A DNA stretch of 60,111 nt from an uncultured Agathobaculum sp. GTDB lineage: Bacteria > Bacillota > Clostridia > Oscillospirales > Butyricicoccaceae. This document shows, piece after piece, positions 23,248 through 32,085 of the stretch (positions within the stretch are counted from its first letter, which is position 1; each line of letters starts with the position of its first letter). The notes beneath the pieces are model-generated. The model did not search any database. It was not told the DNA's origin and saw nothing but the letters and a program-made list of their open reading frames with translations. The position numbers were made by a program, and so were the translations under genes. The DNA lies in the NCBI RefSeq assembly GCF_944384735.1, contig NZ_CALWUN010000003.1:1-60111 (forward strand), written 5' to 3'.

Positions 23248-23301
23248 ACATTTTCGTGTCTGAACCGGAATTTTTTGCAGCGCCGCCCGGTACGACAGCG
23301 G

Positions 23302-23330
23302 TTGACAAAGCGCCGCATGGCCGATACAAT
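23302..23330 (+). promoter_or_regulatory. Promoter of cbiQO
   Basis: TTGACA (23302-23307) and TACAAT (23325-23330) are 17 bp apart, 34 nt upstream of the cbiQ start. No cobalamin riboswitch is visible between this promoter and cbiQ, unlike the next operon. Confidence 0.7.
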
Positions 23331-23364
23331 GACAGGTATCACTGTGCGGAGGGGAGGGGGCGCC

Positions 23365-24150
23365 ATGGCGCACGGACACGCGCACGGCGTGCGCGCGGTC
23401 GACCGACTGGCCTATCGGTCGGGCATGCGGGATTGGAACGCGGCGTTCAAGACTGTGCTGGCGGCCGGCACGCTCGGCCTCTGTCTCGCGGCCGACCGGC
23501 TCGCGGTGTCGCTCTGCGTGATCGCGGCGTGCGCCGCGCTGCAGCGGGTGTGCGGCAGGCTGCCGCTGCGGGACTATCTCGGCCTGCTGGCCGTGCCGCT
23601 CGGCTTTTTGCTGCTGGGCGGGCTGGCGGTCGCGGTCGACCTGTCCGCCGTCCCGGCGGGCGGGTGGAGCCTGCGCCTGCCGTGGTGTTGCCTGTGTGCG
23701 GACGCGGACAGCGTCCGCTTTGCCGCAGCGCTTGTGTGCAAGGCGCTGGGCGCGGTCAGTGCGCTCTACCTGCTCGCGCTGACGACGGCGGCGGGCGAAT
23801 GGGTGGCCGTGTTGCGCCGCGCGCATCTGCCGGCGCTGCTGTGCGAGCTGCTGTACCTGATCTACCGCTTTGTGTTCGTGCTGCTCGACCAGTCCGGCCG
23901 CATGCGGGACGCGGCGGGCGCACGGCTGGGCTGGCGGGATTTCCGTACCGCGTGCCGCTCGTTCGGCGGTATGGCGGGCAACCTGCTGGTGCTGGCGCTG
24001 CGGCGCGCGCGGGTGTATGACGATGCGATGGCGGCGCGCGGCTACGACGGCGCGCTGCGGTTTTTGGAGGAAGACAAGCCCGTGCGCGCCGCGCAGGTCG
24101 CCGGGCTGCTGGCGTTCTGGGCGGCGCTGCTCGCGCTTGCGTTTCTTTGA
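23365..24150 (+). CDS. cbiQ: Cobalt ECF transporter T component CbiQ
   Basis: The 261-residue protein starts with a His-rich segment (MAHGHAHG) and has several membrane helices. It carries the coupling motif of ECF T components near the end (LALRRARVYDDAMAARGY), where the Ala-Arg-Gly group contacts the ATPase. It joins the substrate subunits CbiM/CbiN to the ATPase CbiO in cobalt import. GGAGGGGAGG precedes the ATG at 23365. cbiO follows directly, but cbiM and cbiN are 1.3 kb away behind a riboswitch, a split arrangement. Confidence 0.88.
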   Translation: MAHGHAHGVRAVDRLAYRSGMRDWNAAFKTVLAAGTLGLCLAADRLAVSLCVIAACAALQRVCGRLPLRDYLGLLAVPLGFLLLGGLAVAVDLSAVPAGGWSLRLPWCCLCADADSVRFAAALVCKALGAVSALYLLALTTAAGEWVAVLRRAHLPALLCELLYLIYRFVFVLLDQSGRMRDAAGARLGWRDFRTACRSFGGMAGNLLVLALRRARVYDDAMAARGYDGALRFLEEDKPVRAAQVAGLLAFWAALLALAFL

Positions 24151-24167
24151 GAAAGGGGGAGGACGGC

Positions 24168-25001
24168 ATGCAGCCGGTTTTGCAGGCCAAAGGCCTGCGG
24201 TTTTGCTATGAGGCGGACAAGCCTGCGCTGGACGGCGTTTCGCTCGATATTTTCGCGGGCGAGCGCATTGCGGTGCTCGGCCCGAACGGGGCGGGCAAGT
24301 CGACGCTCTTCCTGTGCCTGACGGGCGTGCTCGCGCCGGACGGCGGCGAGATCGTGCTGCATGGGCAGACGGTCGGCCGCAAGGGGCGTAAAAGGCTGTG
24401 CGAGCACGTCGGCGTGGTGTTCCAGAACGCGGACGACCAGATCATCGCCTCGACCGTCGCGGCTGAGGTGTCCTTCGGGCCGATGAACCTGCGTTTACCG
24501 CGGGACGAGGTCGCGCGCCGGGTGGATAACGCGCTGGATTATATGGATTTGCAGGCGTTCCGCGCGCGCCCGCCGCACGACCTGTCGGGCGGCGAGAAAA
24601 AGCGCGTGACGATTGCGGACATGCTGGCGATGCAAAGCGAGGTGCTGCTGCTCGACGAGCCGTTCGCCTCGCTCGACCCGGCGGGCAGCGAGCGGCTGGA
24701 GGCCGTGCTCGCCCGCCTGTCGGACGAGGGGCGCACGCTGCTGATCGCTACGCACGACATGGACTTCGCCCTGCGCTGGGCGACGCGCGCGGTCGTGTTC
24801 GCGGGCGGCAGCGTCCTTGCGGACGGCGCGCCGCAGGCCGTGCTGGCGGACGATACCGTGCTGCGGCGCGCGCAGCTGCGCCGCCCGCTGCTGATGGAGG
24901 TGTGGGACACGCTGCGCGAGCGCGGCCTTGCGCCCGCGGACGCGCCGTGCCCGGTATCGGCCGGGGCGCTGGCCCGCCTGCTGGACGGCAGGGCAGATTA
25001 G
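24168..25001 (+). CDS. cbiO: Cobalt ECF transporter ATPase CbiO
   Basis: The 277-residue ATPase has Walker A GPNGAGKS (38-45), a Q-loop VVFQNADDQI, the signature LSGGEKKR and Walker B LLLDEPFASLDP, followed by the H-loop ATHDMD. The last 50 residues extend beyond the core. GGGGGAGGA precedes the ATG at 24168. It is 17 nt after cbiQ and ends about 50 nt before the next promoter, so cbiQO is its own transcription unit. Confidence 0.9.
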   Translation: MQPVLQAKGLRFCYEADKPALDGVSLDIFAGERIAVLGPNGAGKSTLFLCLTGVLAPDGGEIVLHGQTVGRKGRKRLCEHVGVVFQNADDQIIASTVAAEVSFGPMNLRLPRDEVARRVDNALDYMDLQAFRARPPHDLSGGEKKRVTIADMLAMQSEVLLLDEPFASLDPAGSERLEAVLARLSDEGRTLLIATHDMDFALRWATRAVVFAGGSVLADGAPQAVLADDTVLRRAQLRRPLLMEVWDTLRERGLAPADAPCPVSAGALARLLDGRAD

Positions 25002-25021
25002 CGGGATAGGGTCGGATGTGG

Positions 25022-25078
25022 GACAATATTGTCAATGCGGCGCGCACCGGTTGACAGCGCCCCGCACCGTGTTATAAT
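25022..25078 (+). promoter_or_regulatory. Promoter of the main cobalamin operon, with upstream palindrome
   Basis: TTGACA (25051-25056) and TATAAT (25073-25078) are 16 bp apart, just ahead of the riboswitch. A perfect 12-bp palindrome, GACAATATTGTC, lies at 25022-25033 above the -35 box and could be a regulator site. No regulator is identified. Confidence 0.75.
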
Positions 25079-25110
25079 GAAATTGCTTCTTCCGGATGGA
25101 TTGATCCGGA

Positions 25111-25283
25111 TACCACAGGGTGCCTGCCAGTTTCTCCGGCAGGAGAATAGGGAAAGGGGTGCAAATCCCCTGCGGTCCCGCCGCTGTGAGGGAGGAGCGC
25201 GCCGCCGTATGCGTCACTGGGGCAGCACCCCGGGAAGACCGGCTGCGCGTGAGGATACCCGAGCCAGAATACCTGCCTTGTGG
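25111..25283 (+). promoter_or_regulatory. Cobalamin riboswitch
   Basis: The aptamer shows the conserved order of class-I B12 riboswitches: GGTGCC at its start, GAATAGGGAA (25145-25154), GGTGCAAATCCCC (25158-25170), GCGGTCCCGCCGCTGTGAG, and the B12 box GCCAGAATACCTGCC (25263-25277). CCACAGG near 25113 and CCTTGTGG near 25276 can pair as P1. A further GC-rich stem, GGCCGG / CCGGCC with ATGCG / CGCAT (about 25312-25370), follows and is the likely expression platform. High adenosylcobalamin should reduce expression of the genes from cbiM onward. Confidence 0.92.
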
Positions 25284-25440
25284 GATGGAAGCGCAGTCGG
25301 CTACGAGCGATGGCCGGTCATGCGTCAGCCCGGCTCCCGGTGAGGGAGGCGGGCGCATCGCGCCGGCCTGATGCGTGGGAAGCATTGGGGCACGGCGTAT
25401 TTTTATATCCGCAGCAGGGCTGCGGGAAAGGAGAAAAACT

Positions 25441-26190
25441 ATGACCAAGCAACAAAAGAAATGGGTGCGGCTGGCGGGCTGTGCGGCGCTTTTATGCGGC
25501 ACGGTGCCTGCCGCGGGCGCGATGCACATAATGGAGGGCTTCCTGCCGCCCGCGGCGTGCGTGCTGTGGGGCGCGGCCGCGCTGCCGTTCGTGCTCATGG
25601 GGTGTTTTTCGCTCAAGAAAGCCGCCGCGCGCGACCGGCATGCGGTCACGCTCGCGGCGATGGCGGGGGCGTTCATCTTCGTCATCTCGTCGCTCAAGAT
25701 CCCGTCGGCCACCGGCTCGTGCTCGCACATGACAGGCACCGGGCTGGGCGCCATTTTGTTCGGGCCGGCGGCGGTGTCCGTGCTGGGCGTGCTCGTTCTG
25801 CTGTTTCAGGCGCTGCTGCTCGCGCACGGCGGCCTGACGACGCTGGGCGCGAACGTATGCTCGATGGCGGTCGCGGGGCCGCTCGTCGCGTTCGGCGTGT
25901 ATCAGCTGTGTCTCAGGTGCCGGGTGCACCGCAGGCTCGCGGTGTTTCTCGCGGCGGCGTTGGGCGACCTTGCGACCTACTGCGTGACCAGCGTGCAGCT
26001 CGCCGTCGCCTACCCGTCCGCGACGGGCGGCGTTGCCGCCTCGGCGGTCAAGTTCCTCGGCGTATTTGCGCCGACCCAGCTGCCGCTGGCGGTGCTCGAG
26101 GGCGCGCTGACCGTCATGATCCTGATTGCGCTGGAAAACTATGCGCAGCCAGAGCTGCGCGCCGTGGGATTCTGGGAGGTGGACGCATGA
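25441..26190 (+). CDS. cbiM: Cobalt ECF transporter substrate-binding subunit CbiM
   Basis: The 249-residue protein has an N-terminal signal/helix ending at GAMHIMEGFLPP; the mature MHIMEG start, with its His2-type metal ligand, is diagnostic for CbiM. Further family marks are SSLKIPSATGSCSHMTGTGLGA and GANVCSMAVAGP. It binds and moves Co(II) with CbiN, CbiQ and CbiO. AAAGGAG precedes the ATG at 25441. It is the first gene after the cobalamin riboswitch, so uptake of cobalt is tied to vitamin status. Confidence 0.92.
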   Translation: MTKQQKKWVRLAGCAALLCGTVPAAGAMHIMEGFLPPAACVLWGAAALPFVLMGCFSLKKAAARDRHAVTLAAMAGAFIFVISSLKIPSATGSCSHMTGTGLGAILFGPAAVSVLGVLVLLFQALLLAHGGLTTLGANVCSMAVAGPLVAFGVYQLCLRCRVHRRLAVFLAAALGDLATYCVTSVQLAVAYPSATGGVAASAVKFLGVFAPTQLPLAVLEGALTVMILIALENYAQPELRAVGFWEVDA

Positions 26191-26519
26191 GCAAACGGGA
26201 CAGGGCGCTGCTGGCAGCGCTGCTCGTGCTGTGCGCCGTGCTGGTCGTCGCGCCGGTGCTGACGTTGCGCGGTGCGGAGTTCGGCGGCTCGGACGACGCG
26301 GGCAGTGAAAAGGTCAGCGAAATCACGGGCGAGGCATACGAGCCGTGGGCGACGCCGGTGGCGGAGCGGCTGTTCGACGGCGAAATCCCCGGCGAGCTGG
26401 AAAGCCTGCTGTTCTGTGTGCAGACCGGCGTGGGCGTGGGCGTGATTGCGTTTTTTCTCGGCCGCTTTGTTGAGCGCAAAAAGCAGCAGCGCCTGCGGGA
26501 CGAGGACAGGGACGGATAG
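26187..26519 (+). CDS. cbiN: Cobalt transporter subunit CbiN
   Basis: The 110-residue protein has two membrane helices (residues 7-27 and 76-92) flanking an extracellular loop with FGGSDDAGSEKVSEI and YEPWATPV, typical of CbiN. It helps CbiM load cobalt. The ATG overlaps the cbiM stop (ATGA). It is somewhat longer than many CbiN proteins because of a charged C-terminal tail. Confidence 0.85.
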   Translation: MSKRDRALLAALLVLCAVLVVAPVLTLRGAEFGGSDDAGSEKVSEITGEAYEPWATPVAERLFDGEIPGELESLLFCVQTGVGVGVIAFFLGRFVERKKQQRLRDEDRDG

Positions 26520-26540
26520 TGGACGGAAAGGGGGACGCGC

Positions 26541-27671
26541 ATGGCATACACCGTTTGTCAGGGCGGGCAGGAACTGCGCCGCGGCTGGACGACCGGTTCC
26601 TGTGCGGCGGCGGCCGCGCAGGCGGCGGCGACGCTGCTGCTGACGGGCAAAGCCCCGTCCGTCGTCGCGCTGCGCACGCCTGCGGGGCTGGTGTTCGACC
26701 TGCCGGTCGAGCAGCCGCGCTGGCAGGACGGCGCGGCTGTCTGCACCGTGCGCAAGGAGGCGGGCGACGACCCGGACGTGACAAACGGCGTGCGCATTTC
26801 GGCCGCCGTGCGCCGTGCGGCAAGCGGCGTTGCCATCACGGGCGGCGCGGGCGTCGGGCGGGTGACCAAACCCGGCCTGTCGGTCCCAGTGGGGGAGCCG
26901 GCGATCAACCCCGGCCCGCGCGCACAGATCACGGCGGCAGTCGAAGCGGCGGCAAAAGGGGCGGACTATACGGGCGGTTTTTCGGTCGTTGTTTCGGCGG
27001 AAAACGGGGTGGAGTTCGCCAAACAGACCTATAACGAGCATTTAGGCGTGATAGGCGGCATTTCCATCCTCGGCACGAGCGGCGTGGTCGAGCCGATGAG
27101 CGAAAAGGCGCTCGTCGACACCATACGGCTGGAACTGGACAGCCTGCACGCCGTCGGGCAGCGCGCGGTGCTGCTCTGTCCGGGCAATTACGGCGCGGAC
27201 TTTGCGCGCGACACGCTCGGCCTCGACCTCGACCGCGGGGTCAAGTGCTCGAACTTCCTCGGCGAGGCGCTCGACCACGCGGCGTTCCGCAGCTTTGCGG
27301 ATATCCTGCTGGTCGGTCACGCGGGCAAGCTGGTCAAGGTCGCAGCGGGCGTGATGAACACGCACTCGTCGGTCGCGGACGGACGGCAGGAGGTCTTTAC
27401 GGCGCACGCCGCGCTTGCGGGCGCGTCCCGCGAAACGCTCGAGGGGCTGATGGATGCGGTCTCGGTCGACGCCTGCATCGACCTGCTCGACCGCGAGGGT
27501 CTGCGGGACGCGGTGATGGCGCGCATCGGCAGGGAGATCGAAAAGCGCCTTGCCCTGCGGCTGCGCGGCAGGGCGCGCGTGGAATTTGTGATGTTTACCA
27601 AACAATACGGCATACTGGCGCAGTCGCCCGGGGCGCGGGCGCTGTGCGCACGGTTCAAGGAGGAAGCATGA
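26541..27671 (+). CDS. cbiD: Cobalt-precorrin-5B C1-methyltransferase CbiD
   Basis: The 376-residue enzyme begins RRGWTTGSCAAAAAQAA, the CbiD signature, and contains GVGRVTKPGLSVPVGEPAINP and GISILGTSGVVEPMS. It methylates C1 of the corrin ring after ring contraction in the anaerobic pathway. It starts 21 nt after cbiN and overlaps the next gene by 4 nt. Together with cbiG and cbiK it marks the oxygen-independent route. Confidence 0.93.
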   Translation: MAYTVCQGGQELRRGWTTGSCAAAAAQAAATLLLTGKAPSVVALRTPAGLVFDLPVEQPRWQDGAAVCTVRKEAGDDPDVTNGVRISAAVRRAASGVAITGGAGVGRVTKPGLSVPVGEPAINPGPRAQITAAVEAAAKGADYTGGFSVVVSAENGVEFAKQTYNEHLGVIGGISILGTSGVVEPMSEKALVDTIRLELDSLHAVGQRAVLLCPGNYGADFARDTLGLDLDRGVKCSNFLGEALDHAAFRSFADILLVGHAGKLVKVAAGVMNTHSSVADGRQEVFTAHAALAGASRETLEGLMDAVSVDACIDLLDREGLRDAVMARIGREIEKRLALRLRGRARVEFVMFTKQYGILAQSPGARALCARFKEEA

Positions 27672-28360
27672 GCAAAGGAATGTTATATGGCGTGGGCGTC
27701 GGCCCTGGCGACCCGGAGTTGCTGACGGCCAAGGCCATCCGCGTGATTGCGGAGAGCGACCTGATCGCGGTACCGCAGTCGGGCGCGGGCGAGCAGACGG
27801 CGCTTTCCATCGCCGCGCGGTACATCGGGGACAAGCCCGTGCTGCACTGCGACATGCCGATGACGCGCGACAAGGCATTGCGCGACGCCTGCCACGACCG
27901 CGCGGCGGACGACATCTGCGCCGCGCTTGACGCGGGGCAGTCGGTCGCGTTCCTGACGCTCGGCGACCCGACCGTGTACTCGACCTGCTGGTATGTGCTG
28001 CGGCGCGTGCAGGCGCGCGGCTACGCGACCGAGATTATCCCCGGTGTTCCCTCGTTTTGCGCGGCGGCGGCTGCGCTCGGCCGCGCGCTGTGCGAGGACG
28101 GCGAAATGCTGCACATCATTCCGGCGTCGCACGGCGGGCTGGACGCGGCGCTCGACCTGCCGGGCAGCCGCGTGCTGATGAAGGCGGGCAAGTCGATCCT
28201 CGAGGTGCGCGACCGGCTGGCCGCGCGTGGGGAACTCACAAACGCGGCGCTCGTCGAGCGCTGCGGCATGGCGGGCGAGCGCATCGTCACTGACCTTGCA
28301 TCGCTCGACGATCCGACAGGGTATTTTTCCATCATTCTCGTCAAGGAGGGGCAGGCATGA
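27668..28360 (+). CDS. cbiL: Cobalt-factor-II C20-methyltransferase CbiL
   Basis: The 230-residue SAM-dependent methyltransferase has the tetrapyrrole methylase motifs GVGVGPGDPELLTAKA at the N-terminus, AFLTLGDPTVYST, and PGVPSFCAAAAALG. The C20 assignment rests on DPTVYSTCWYVLRR, as in CbiL/CobI. The ATG overlaps the cbiD stop. It acts directly after cobalt insertion by CbiK. Confidence 0.88.
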   Translation: MSKGMLYGVGVGPGDPELLTAKAIRVIAESDLIAVPQSGAGEQTALSIAARYIGDKPVLHCDMPMTRDKALRDACHDRAADDICAALDAGQSVAFLTLGDPTVYSTCWYVLRRVQARGYATEIIPGVPSFCAAAAALGRALCEDGEMLHIIPASHGGLDAALDLPGSRVLMKAGKSILEVRDRLAARGELTNAALVERCGMAGERIVTDLASLDDPTGYFSIILVKEGQA

Positions 28361-29112
28361 TCTATTTTGTTGGCGCAGGCGCGGGCGCGCCCGACCTGAT
28401 CACTGTGCGCGGCGCGAAGCTGCTTTCGCAGGCAGATGTGATCGTGTACGCGGGCTCGCTGGTCAATTCCGCCCTGCTGGACTACAAAAAGGACGGCTGC
28501 GCGGTCTACGACAGCGCCAAAATGACGCTCGAGGAGGTCATTGCCGTCATGGCGCCCGCAGCGCAGGCGGGCAAGACGGTGGTGCGCCTGCACACGGGCG
28601 ACCCCTGCGTCTACGGTGCGCACCGTGAGCAGATGGACGCGCTCGACCGGCTGGGGCTTCCCTACGAGGTCTGCCCGGGCGTTTCCTCGTTCTGCGGCGC
28701 GGCGGCGGCCTTAAAAGCCGAGTATACGCTGCCAAACGTCAGCCAAACGGTCATCCTGACCCGCATGGAGGGGCGCACGCCCGTGCCGGAAAAAGAGCAG
28801 ATCGAAGCCCTCGCGGCGCACGGCGCGACCATGGTGATTTTCCTGTCCGTGGGGCAGCTGGAAAAGCTGTCCGCGCGGCTGATTGCGGGCGGCTACGCGC
28901 CCGAAACGCCCGCCGCGATTGTCTACAAGGCGACGTGGCCGGACGAAAAGGTCATCTGCACGACGGTCGCGAGCCTTGCCGCGGCCGCTGCGCGCGAGGG
29001 CGTGACCAAGACCGCGCTGATCACGGTCGGCGGTTTTCTGGGCGACGAATATGACCGGTCGAAGCTCTACGACCCGTCGTTCACCACCGGTTTCCGCGAG
29101 GCCAGCCGATGA
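28357..29112 (+). CDS. cbiF: Cobalt-precorrin-4 C11-methyltransferase CbiF
   Basis: The 251-residue methylase shows the CbiF/CobM pattern: VGAGAGAPDLITVRGAKLL, VYAGSLV, HTGDPCVYGAHREQMD, and PGVSSFCGAAAAL, then TRMEGRTPVPE. It methylates C11 of cobalt-precorrin-4. It overlaps cbiL by 4 nt and cbiG by 4 nt. Confidence 0.92.
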   Translation: MIYFVGAGAGAPDLITVRGAKLLSQADVIVYAGSLVNSALLDYKKDGCAVYDSAKMTLEEVIAVMAPAAQAGKTVVRLHTGDPCVYGAHREQMDALDRLGLPYEVCPGVSSFCGAAAALKAEYTLPNVSQTVILTRMEGRTPVPEKEQIEALAAHGATMVIFLSVGQLEKLSARLIAGGYAPETPAAIVYKATWPDEKVICTTVASLAAAAAREGVTKTALITVGGFLGDEYDRSKLYDPSFTTGFREASR

Positions 29113-30158
29113 AGCACGCGAAGTTTGTTTCCTTCACCGCCGTCGGCGCGTGGACGGCCAAGAAAGCCGCCGCGCTGCTGCCCGACTTCCTCTGTGAGCG
29201 GTATGCCCGCACGGTCGACCCCTCGCTTGCGGGCACGCAGCTTGCGCGCTTTGCGCAGCAGGCGATGGTCGACTGTGATCTCATTGTATTCGTCGGCGCG
29301 GCGGGGATCGCGGTGCGCGCGGTCGCGCCGCACCTCGCGGGCAAGGCGTTCGACCCGGCGGTCATCGTCATCGACGAGGCCGGGCGGTTCGTCATCCCGC
29401 TGCTGTCCGGCCACCTCGGCGGCGCGAACGCGCTCGCCGAACGGCTGGCGGACGGTCTCGGCGCGACGGCGGTCGTCACGACCGCGACCGACAGCCGCGC
29501 GGCCTTCGCGGTCGACAGTTGGGCGGCGGCGCACGGCTGCGCCGTCCCCGACCCGGAGAACATCAAGCATGTCTCGGGCGCGCTGCTGCGCGGTGAAAAC
29601 ATCGGCCTGCGGTCGGACTTCCCGGTCGACGGATGTCTGCCCGCGCAGGTGACGCGGGACGGCGCGCTGGAAAGCGGCTTCTATATCGGCTTTGACATCG
29701 AAGCCGCGCCCTTTGCGCACACGCTGCACCTTGTGCCGCGCGTCGTGTACCTCGGCATCGGCTGCCGCAAGGGGACGGACGCGCGCGCGGTCGAAGCCGC
29801 CGCGCAGGCCGCGCTGGACGCCGCAGGCGTGCCGTGGCAGGCGGTCAAGGGCGTCGCCAGCATTGACTTAAAGCAAAACGAGCCGGGGCTGCTGCATTTC
29901 TGCGAAAATCACGGTTTGACACTGACCGTGTTTTCCGCGGAGACGCTGCAAGCCGTGCAGGGCGACTTTACGCCGTCCGACTTTGTCGCGCGCACGGTCG
30001 GCGTGGACAACGTGTGCGAGCGCGCGGCGGTGTGCGCGGCAGGCGGCGGCGCGCTGCTCTGCCGCAAAACGGCGCTGAGCGGCGTGACCGCCGCGCTCGC
30101 GGCGGAACGCTGGCGTGCCAGCATGGAAGAACCAAACGGGGAGGACAGAACACCGTGA
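29109..30158 (+). CDS. cbiG: Cobalt-precorrin-5A hydrolase CbiG
   Basis: The 349-residue protein has the N-terminal domain with FVGAAGIAVRAVAPHL and PLLSGHLGGANALAE, a middle region, and a C-terminal domain with LGIGCRKGT and ASIDLKQNEPGLL. It opens the delta-lactone of cobalt-precorrin-5A and releases acetaldehyde. It exists only in the anaerobic pathway. It is coupled to cbiF and hemA by 4-nt overlaps. Confidence 0.92.
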   Translation: MKHAKFVSFTAVGAWTAKKAAALLPDFLCERYARTVDPSLAGTQLARFAQQAMVDCDLIVFVGAAGIAVRAVAPHLAGKAFDPAVIVIDEAGRFVIPLLSGHLGGANALAERLADGLGATAVVTTATDSRAAFAVDSWAAAHGCAVPDPENIKHVSGALLRGENIGLRSDFPVDGCLPAQVTRDGALESGFYIGFDIEAAPFAHTLHLVPRVVYLGIGCRKGTDARAVEAAAQAALDAAGVPWQAVKGVASIDLKQNEPGLLHFCENHGLTLTVFSAETLQAVQGDFTPSDFVARTVGVDNVCERAAVCAAGGGALLCRKTALSGVTAALAAERWRASMEEPNGEDRTP

Positions 30159-31360
30159 ACCTGACGATGACGGGCATCGACTTTGCCCACGCGCCCCTGC
30201 AGCAGCGCGAGCGCGTGTCGTTCGTGCGCGGGCAGGTGCAGGCGCTGCTGCCGCAGATTGCGGCAAGGCCGGGTGTTTCAGGCTGCGTGCTGCTCGCGAC
30301 CTGCAACCGCACCGAGCTGTATGTGCACGGGGCGGACGGCGTGCCCCTCGACCCGCTGGCGCTGCTCGCGCGCGCGGCGGGCTTTTCGGTGGACGAATTC
30401 CGCCCAATGAGCGTCGCCTGTGCGGGCGCGGCCTGCGTGCAGCACCTGATGGCGGTCGCGGCGGGGTTGGAGTCCCAGATTTTCGGGGATGACCAGATTT
30501 TGACGCAGGTGCGCGACGCGCTCACGCTCGCGCGCGAGGCGCAGACGGCAGACAGCGTGCTCGACACGTTGTTCCGCCGCGCGGTGACCGCAGGCAAGCG
30601 GGTGCGCACCGAGGTCAAGCTGACCGGCGTGCCCGCGTCAGCCGCTGAGGTCGCCGCGCGCCGCGCGCGGGACTTTTTCGGGTCGCTCGAAGGCAAACGC
30701 GCGGTCGTCATCGGCAACGGCGCGATGGGGCGGCTGGCCGCGGCCACGCTGCGGGACGCGGGCTGCGCGGTGACGGTCACGCTGCGCAGCTACCACCACG
30801 GCGAGACGATCGTGCCCGCCGGGTGCGATACCTTTCCGTATGACCGGCGGTGCGAGGCGCTCGAGGGCGCCGACCTCGCGGTCAGCGCGACGACCAGCCC
30901 GCACTATACGCTGTTGGCGCGGCAGCTGGCGGCGCTGCAAAATCCGCCGCGGCTGCTGCTCGACCTCGCCATGCCGCGCGACATCGAGCCCGCGGCGGGC
31001 GGCGACGCGCGCGTGACGCTCTATAACCTCGACGATCTGGGCGATCTGGACGACGGCCGGAACGCCGCCGCACGGCAGGCCGCCGTGCGCATCCTCGACG
31101 AGGAACAGGCCGAGTTCGACAAATGGTACCGCTACCGGCAGGCGCTGCCGGTCATCGCGGCGGTCAAGGACACGGCGCTCGACCGTCTGCACTTTGACCA
31201 CGCCTACGGCGACCTGTATCGCGACGGCGATATCGACGGCCTGCTCGAGCTGGCCGTCGGTAAAACGGTCGATCTGCTGCTGGGCGGCATGAAGGACGTG
31301 GTGGACGCGGACAGGCTGGCGGCCTGTCTCACGCACATGAGAAAGGGGAGCGGCAGATGA
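30155..31360 (+). CDS. hemA: Glutamyl-tRNA reductase
   Basis: The 401-residue enzyme has the catalytic Cys50 in LLATCNRTELY, the GLESQIFGDDQIL segment, an NADPH-binding GNGAMGRLAAATL and the C-terminal dimerisation helix. It makes glutamate-1-semialdehyde, the first step of the C5 route to tetrapyrroles. I chose the GTG at 30155 because GGGGAGGA lies at normal spacing and the codon overlaps the cbiG stop; the ATG at 30167 is the alternative. Its place inside the cbi operon puts precursor supply under the cobalamin riboswitch. Confidence 0.9.
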   Translation: MNLTMTGIDFAHAPLQQRERVSFVRGQVQALLPQIAARPGVSGCVLLATCNRTELYVHGADGVPLDPLALLARAAGFSVDEFRPMSVACAGAACVQHLMAVAAGLESQIFGDDQILTQVRDALTLAREAQTADSVLDTLFRRAVTAGKRVRTEVKLTGVPASAAEVAARRARDFFGSLEGKRAVVIGNGAMGRLAAATLRDAGCAVTVTLRSYHHGETIVPAGCDTFPYDRRCEALEGADLAVSATTSPHYTLLARQLAALQNPPRLLLDLAMPRDIEPAAGGDARVTLYNLDDLGDLDDGRNAAARQAAVRILDEEQAEFDKWYRYRQALPVIAAVKDTALDRLHFDHAYGDLYRDGDIDGLLELAVGKTVDLLLGGMKDVVDADRLAACLTHMRKGSGR

Positions 31361-32085
31361 AGCTGTATTGCATCGGCATCGGGCCGGGCGGCGCGGAACA
31401 GATGACGGATCGTGCGGTGCGCGCGCTCGAGGCGTGCGACTGCGTCGCGGGGTACGGGCTGTACCTCGACCTGATCGAAGAGCTGATCGAGGGCAAAACG
31501 CGCATCCAGACCGGCATGACGCGCGAGGTCGACCGCTGCGCGGCGGCGCGCGACGCGGCCAAGGAGGGGCATACGGTCGCGGTCGTCTCGTCGGGCGACG
31601 CGGGCGTGTACGGCATGGCCGGGCTGCTCTTTGAGGTTTGCGCGGATGAGCCGGACCTCGAAATTGAGGTCATTCCGGGCATCACGGCCGCCTGCTCGGG
31701 CGGGGCGGTGCTGGGCGCGCCGCTGACGAACGACTTTGCCTGCGTGTCGCTCTCCGACCTGCTGACGCCGTGGGAGGTCATCGAAAAGCGGCTGCGCGGC
31801 GCGGCGGCGGGCGATTTCTGCATTGCGCTCTATAATCCTGCGAGCAAGCGCCGCACCGATCACCTGCGCCGTGCGTGTGACATCCTGCTTGAGACGCTGC
31901 CCGCCCAGACCGTGTGCGGCACGGTGCGCAGCATCGGCCGCGAGGGTGAAGAATATCATTTGACCACGCTCGGCGCGCTGCGCGACACCCCGGTCGACAT
32001 GCTGACGACCGTCTTTGTCGGCAACAGCCGCACGCGCGTGATAAACGGGCGCATGGTGACGCCGCGGGGGTATCGCGGCGTATGA
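31357..32085 (+). CDS. cbiH: Cobalt-factor-III C17-methyltransferase CbiH
   Basis: The 242-residue methylase has GIGPGGAEQMTDRAVRAL, SSGDAGVYGMAGLL, PGITAACSGGAVLGAPL and NPASKRRTDHL, all typical of CbiH/CobJ. It methylates C17 and drives ring contraction. It overlaps hemA and cbiJ by 4 nt each. Confidence 0.92.
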   Translation: MKLYCIGIGPGGAEQMTDRAVRALEACDCVAGYGLYLDLIEELIEGKTRIQTGMTREVDRCAAARDAAKEGHTVAVVSSGDAGVYGMAGLLFEVCADEPDLEIEVIPGITAACSGGAVLGAPLTNDFACVSLSDLLTPWEVIEKRLRGAAAGDFCIALYNPASKRRTDHLRRACDILLETLPAQTVCGTVRSIGREGEEYHLTTLGALRDTPVDMLTTVFVGNSRTRVINGRMVTPRGYRGV

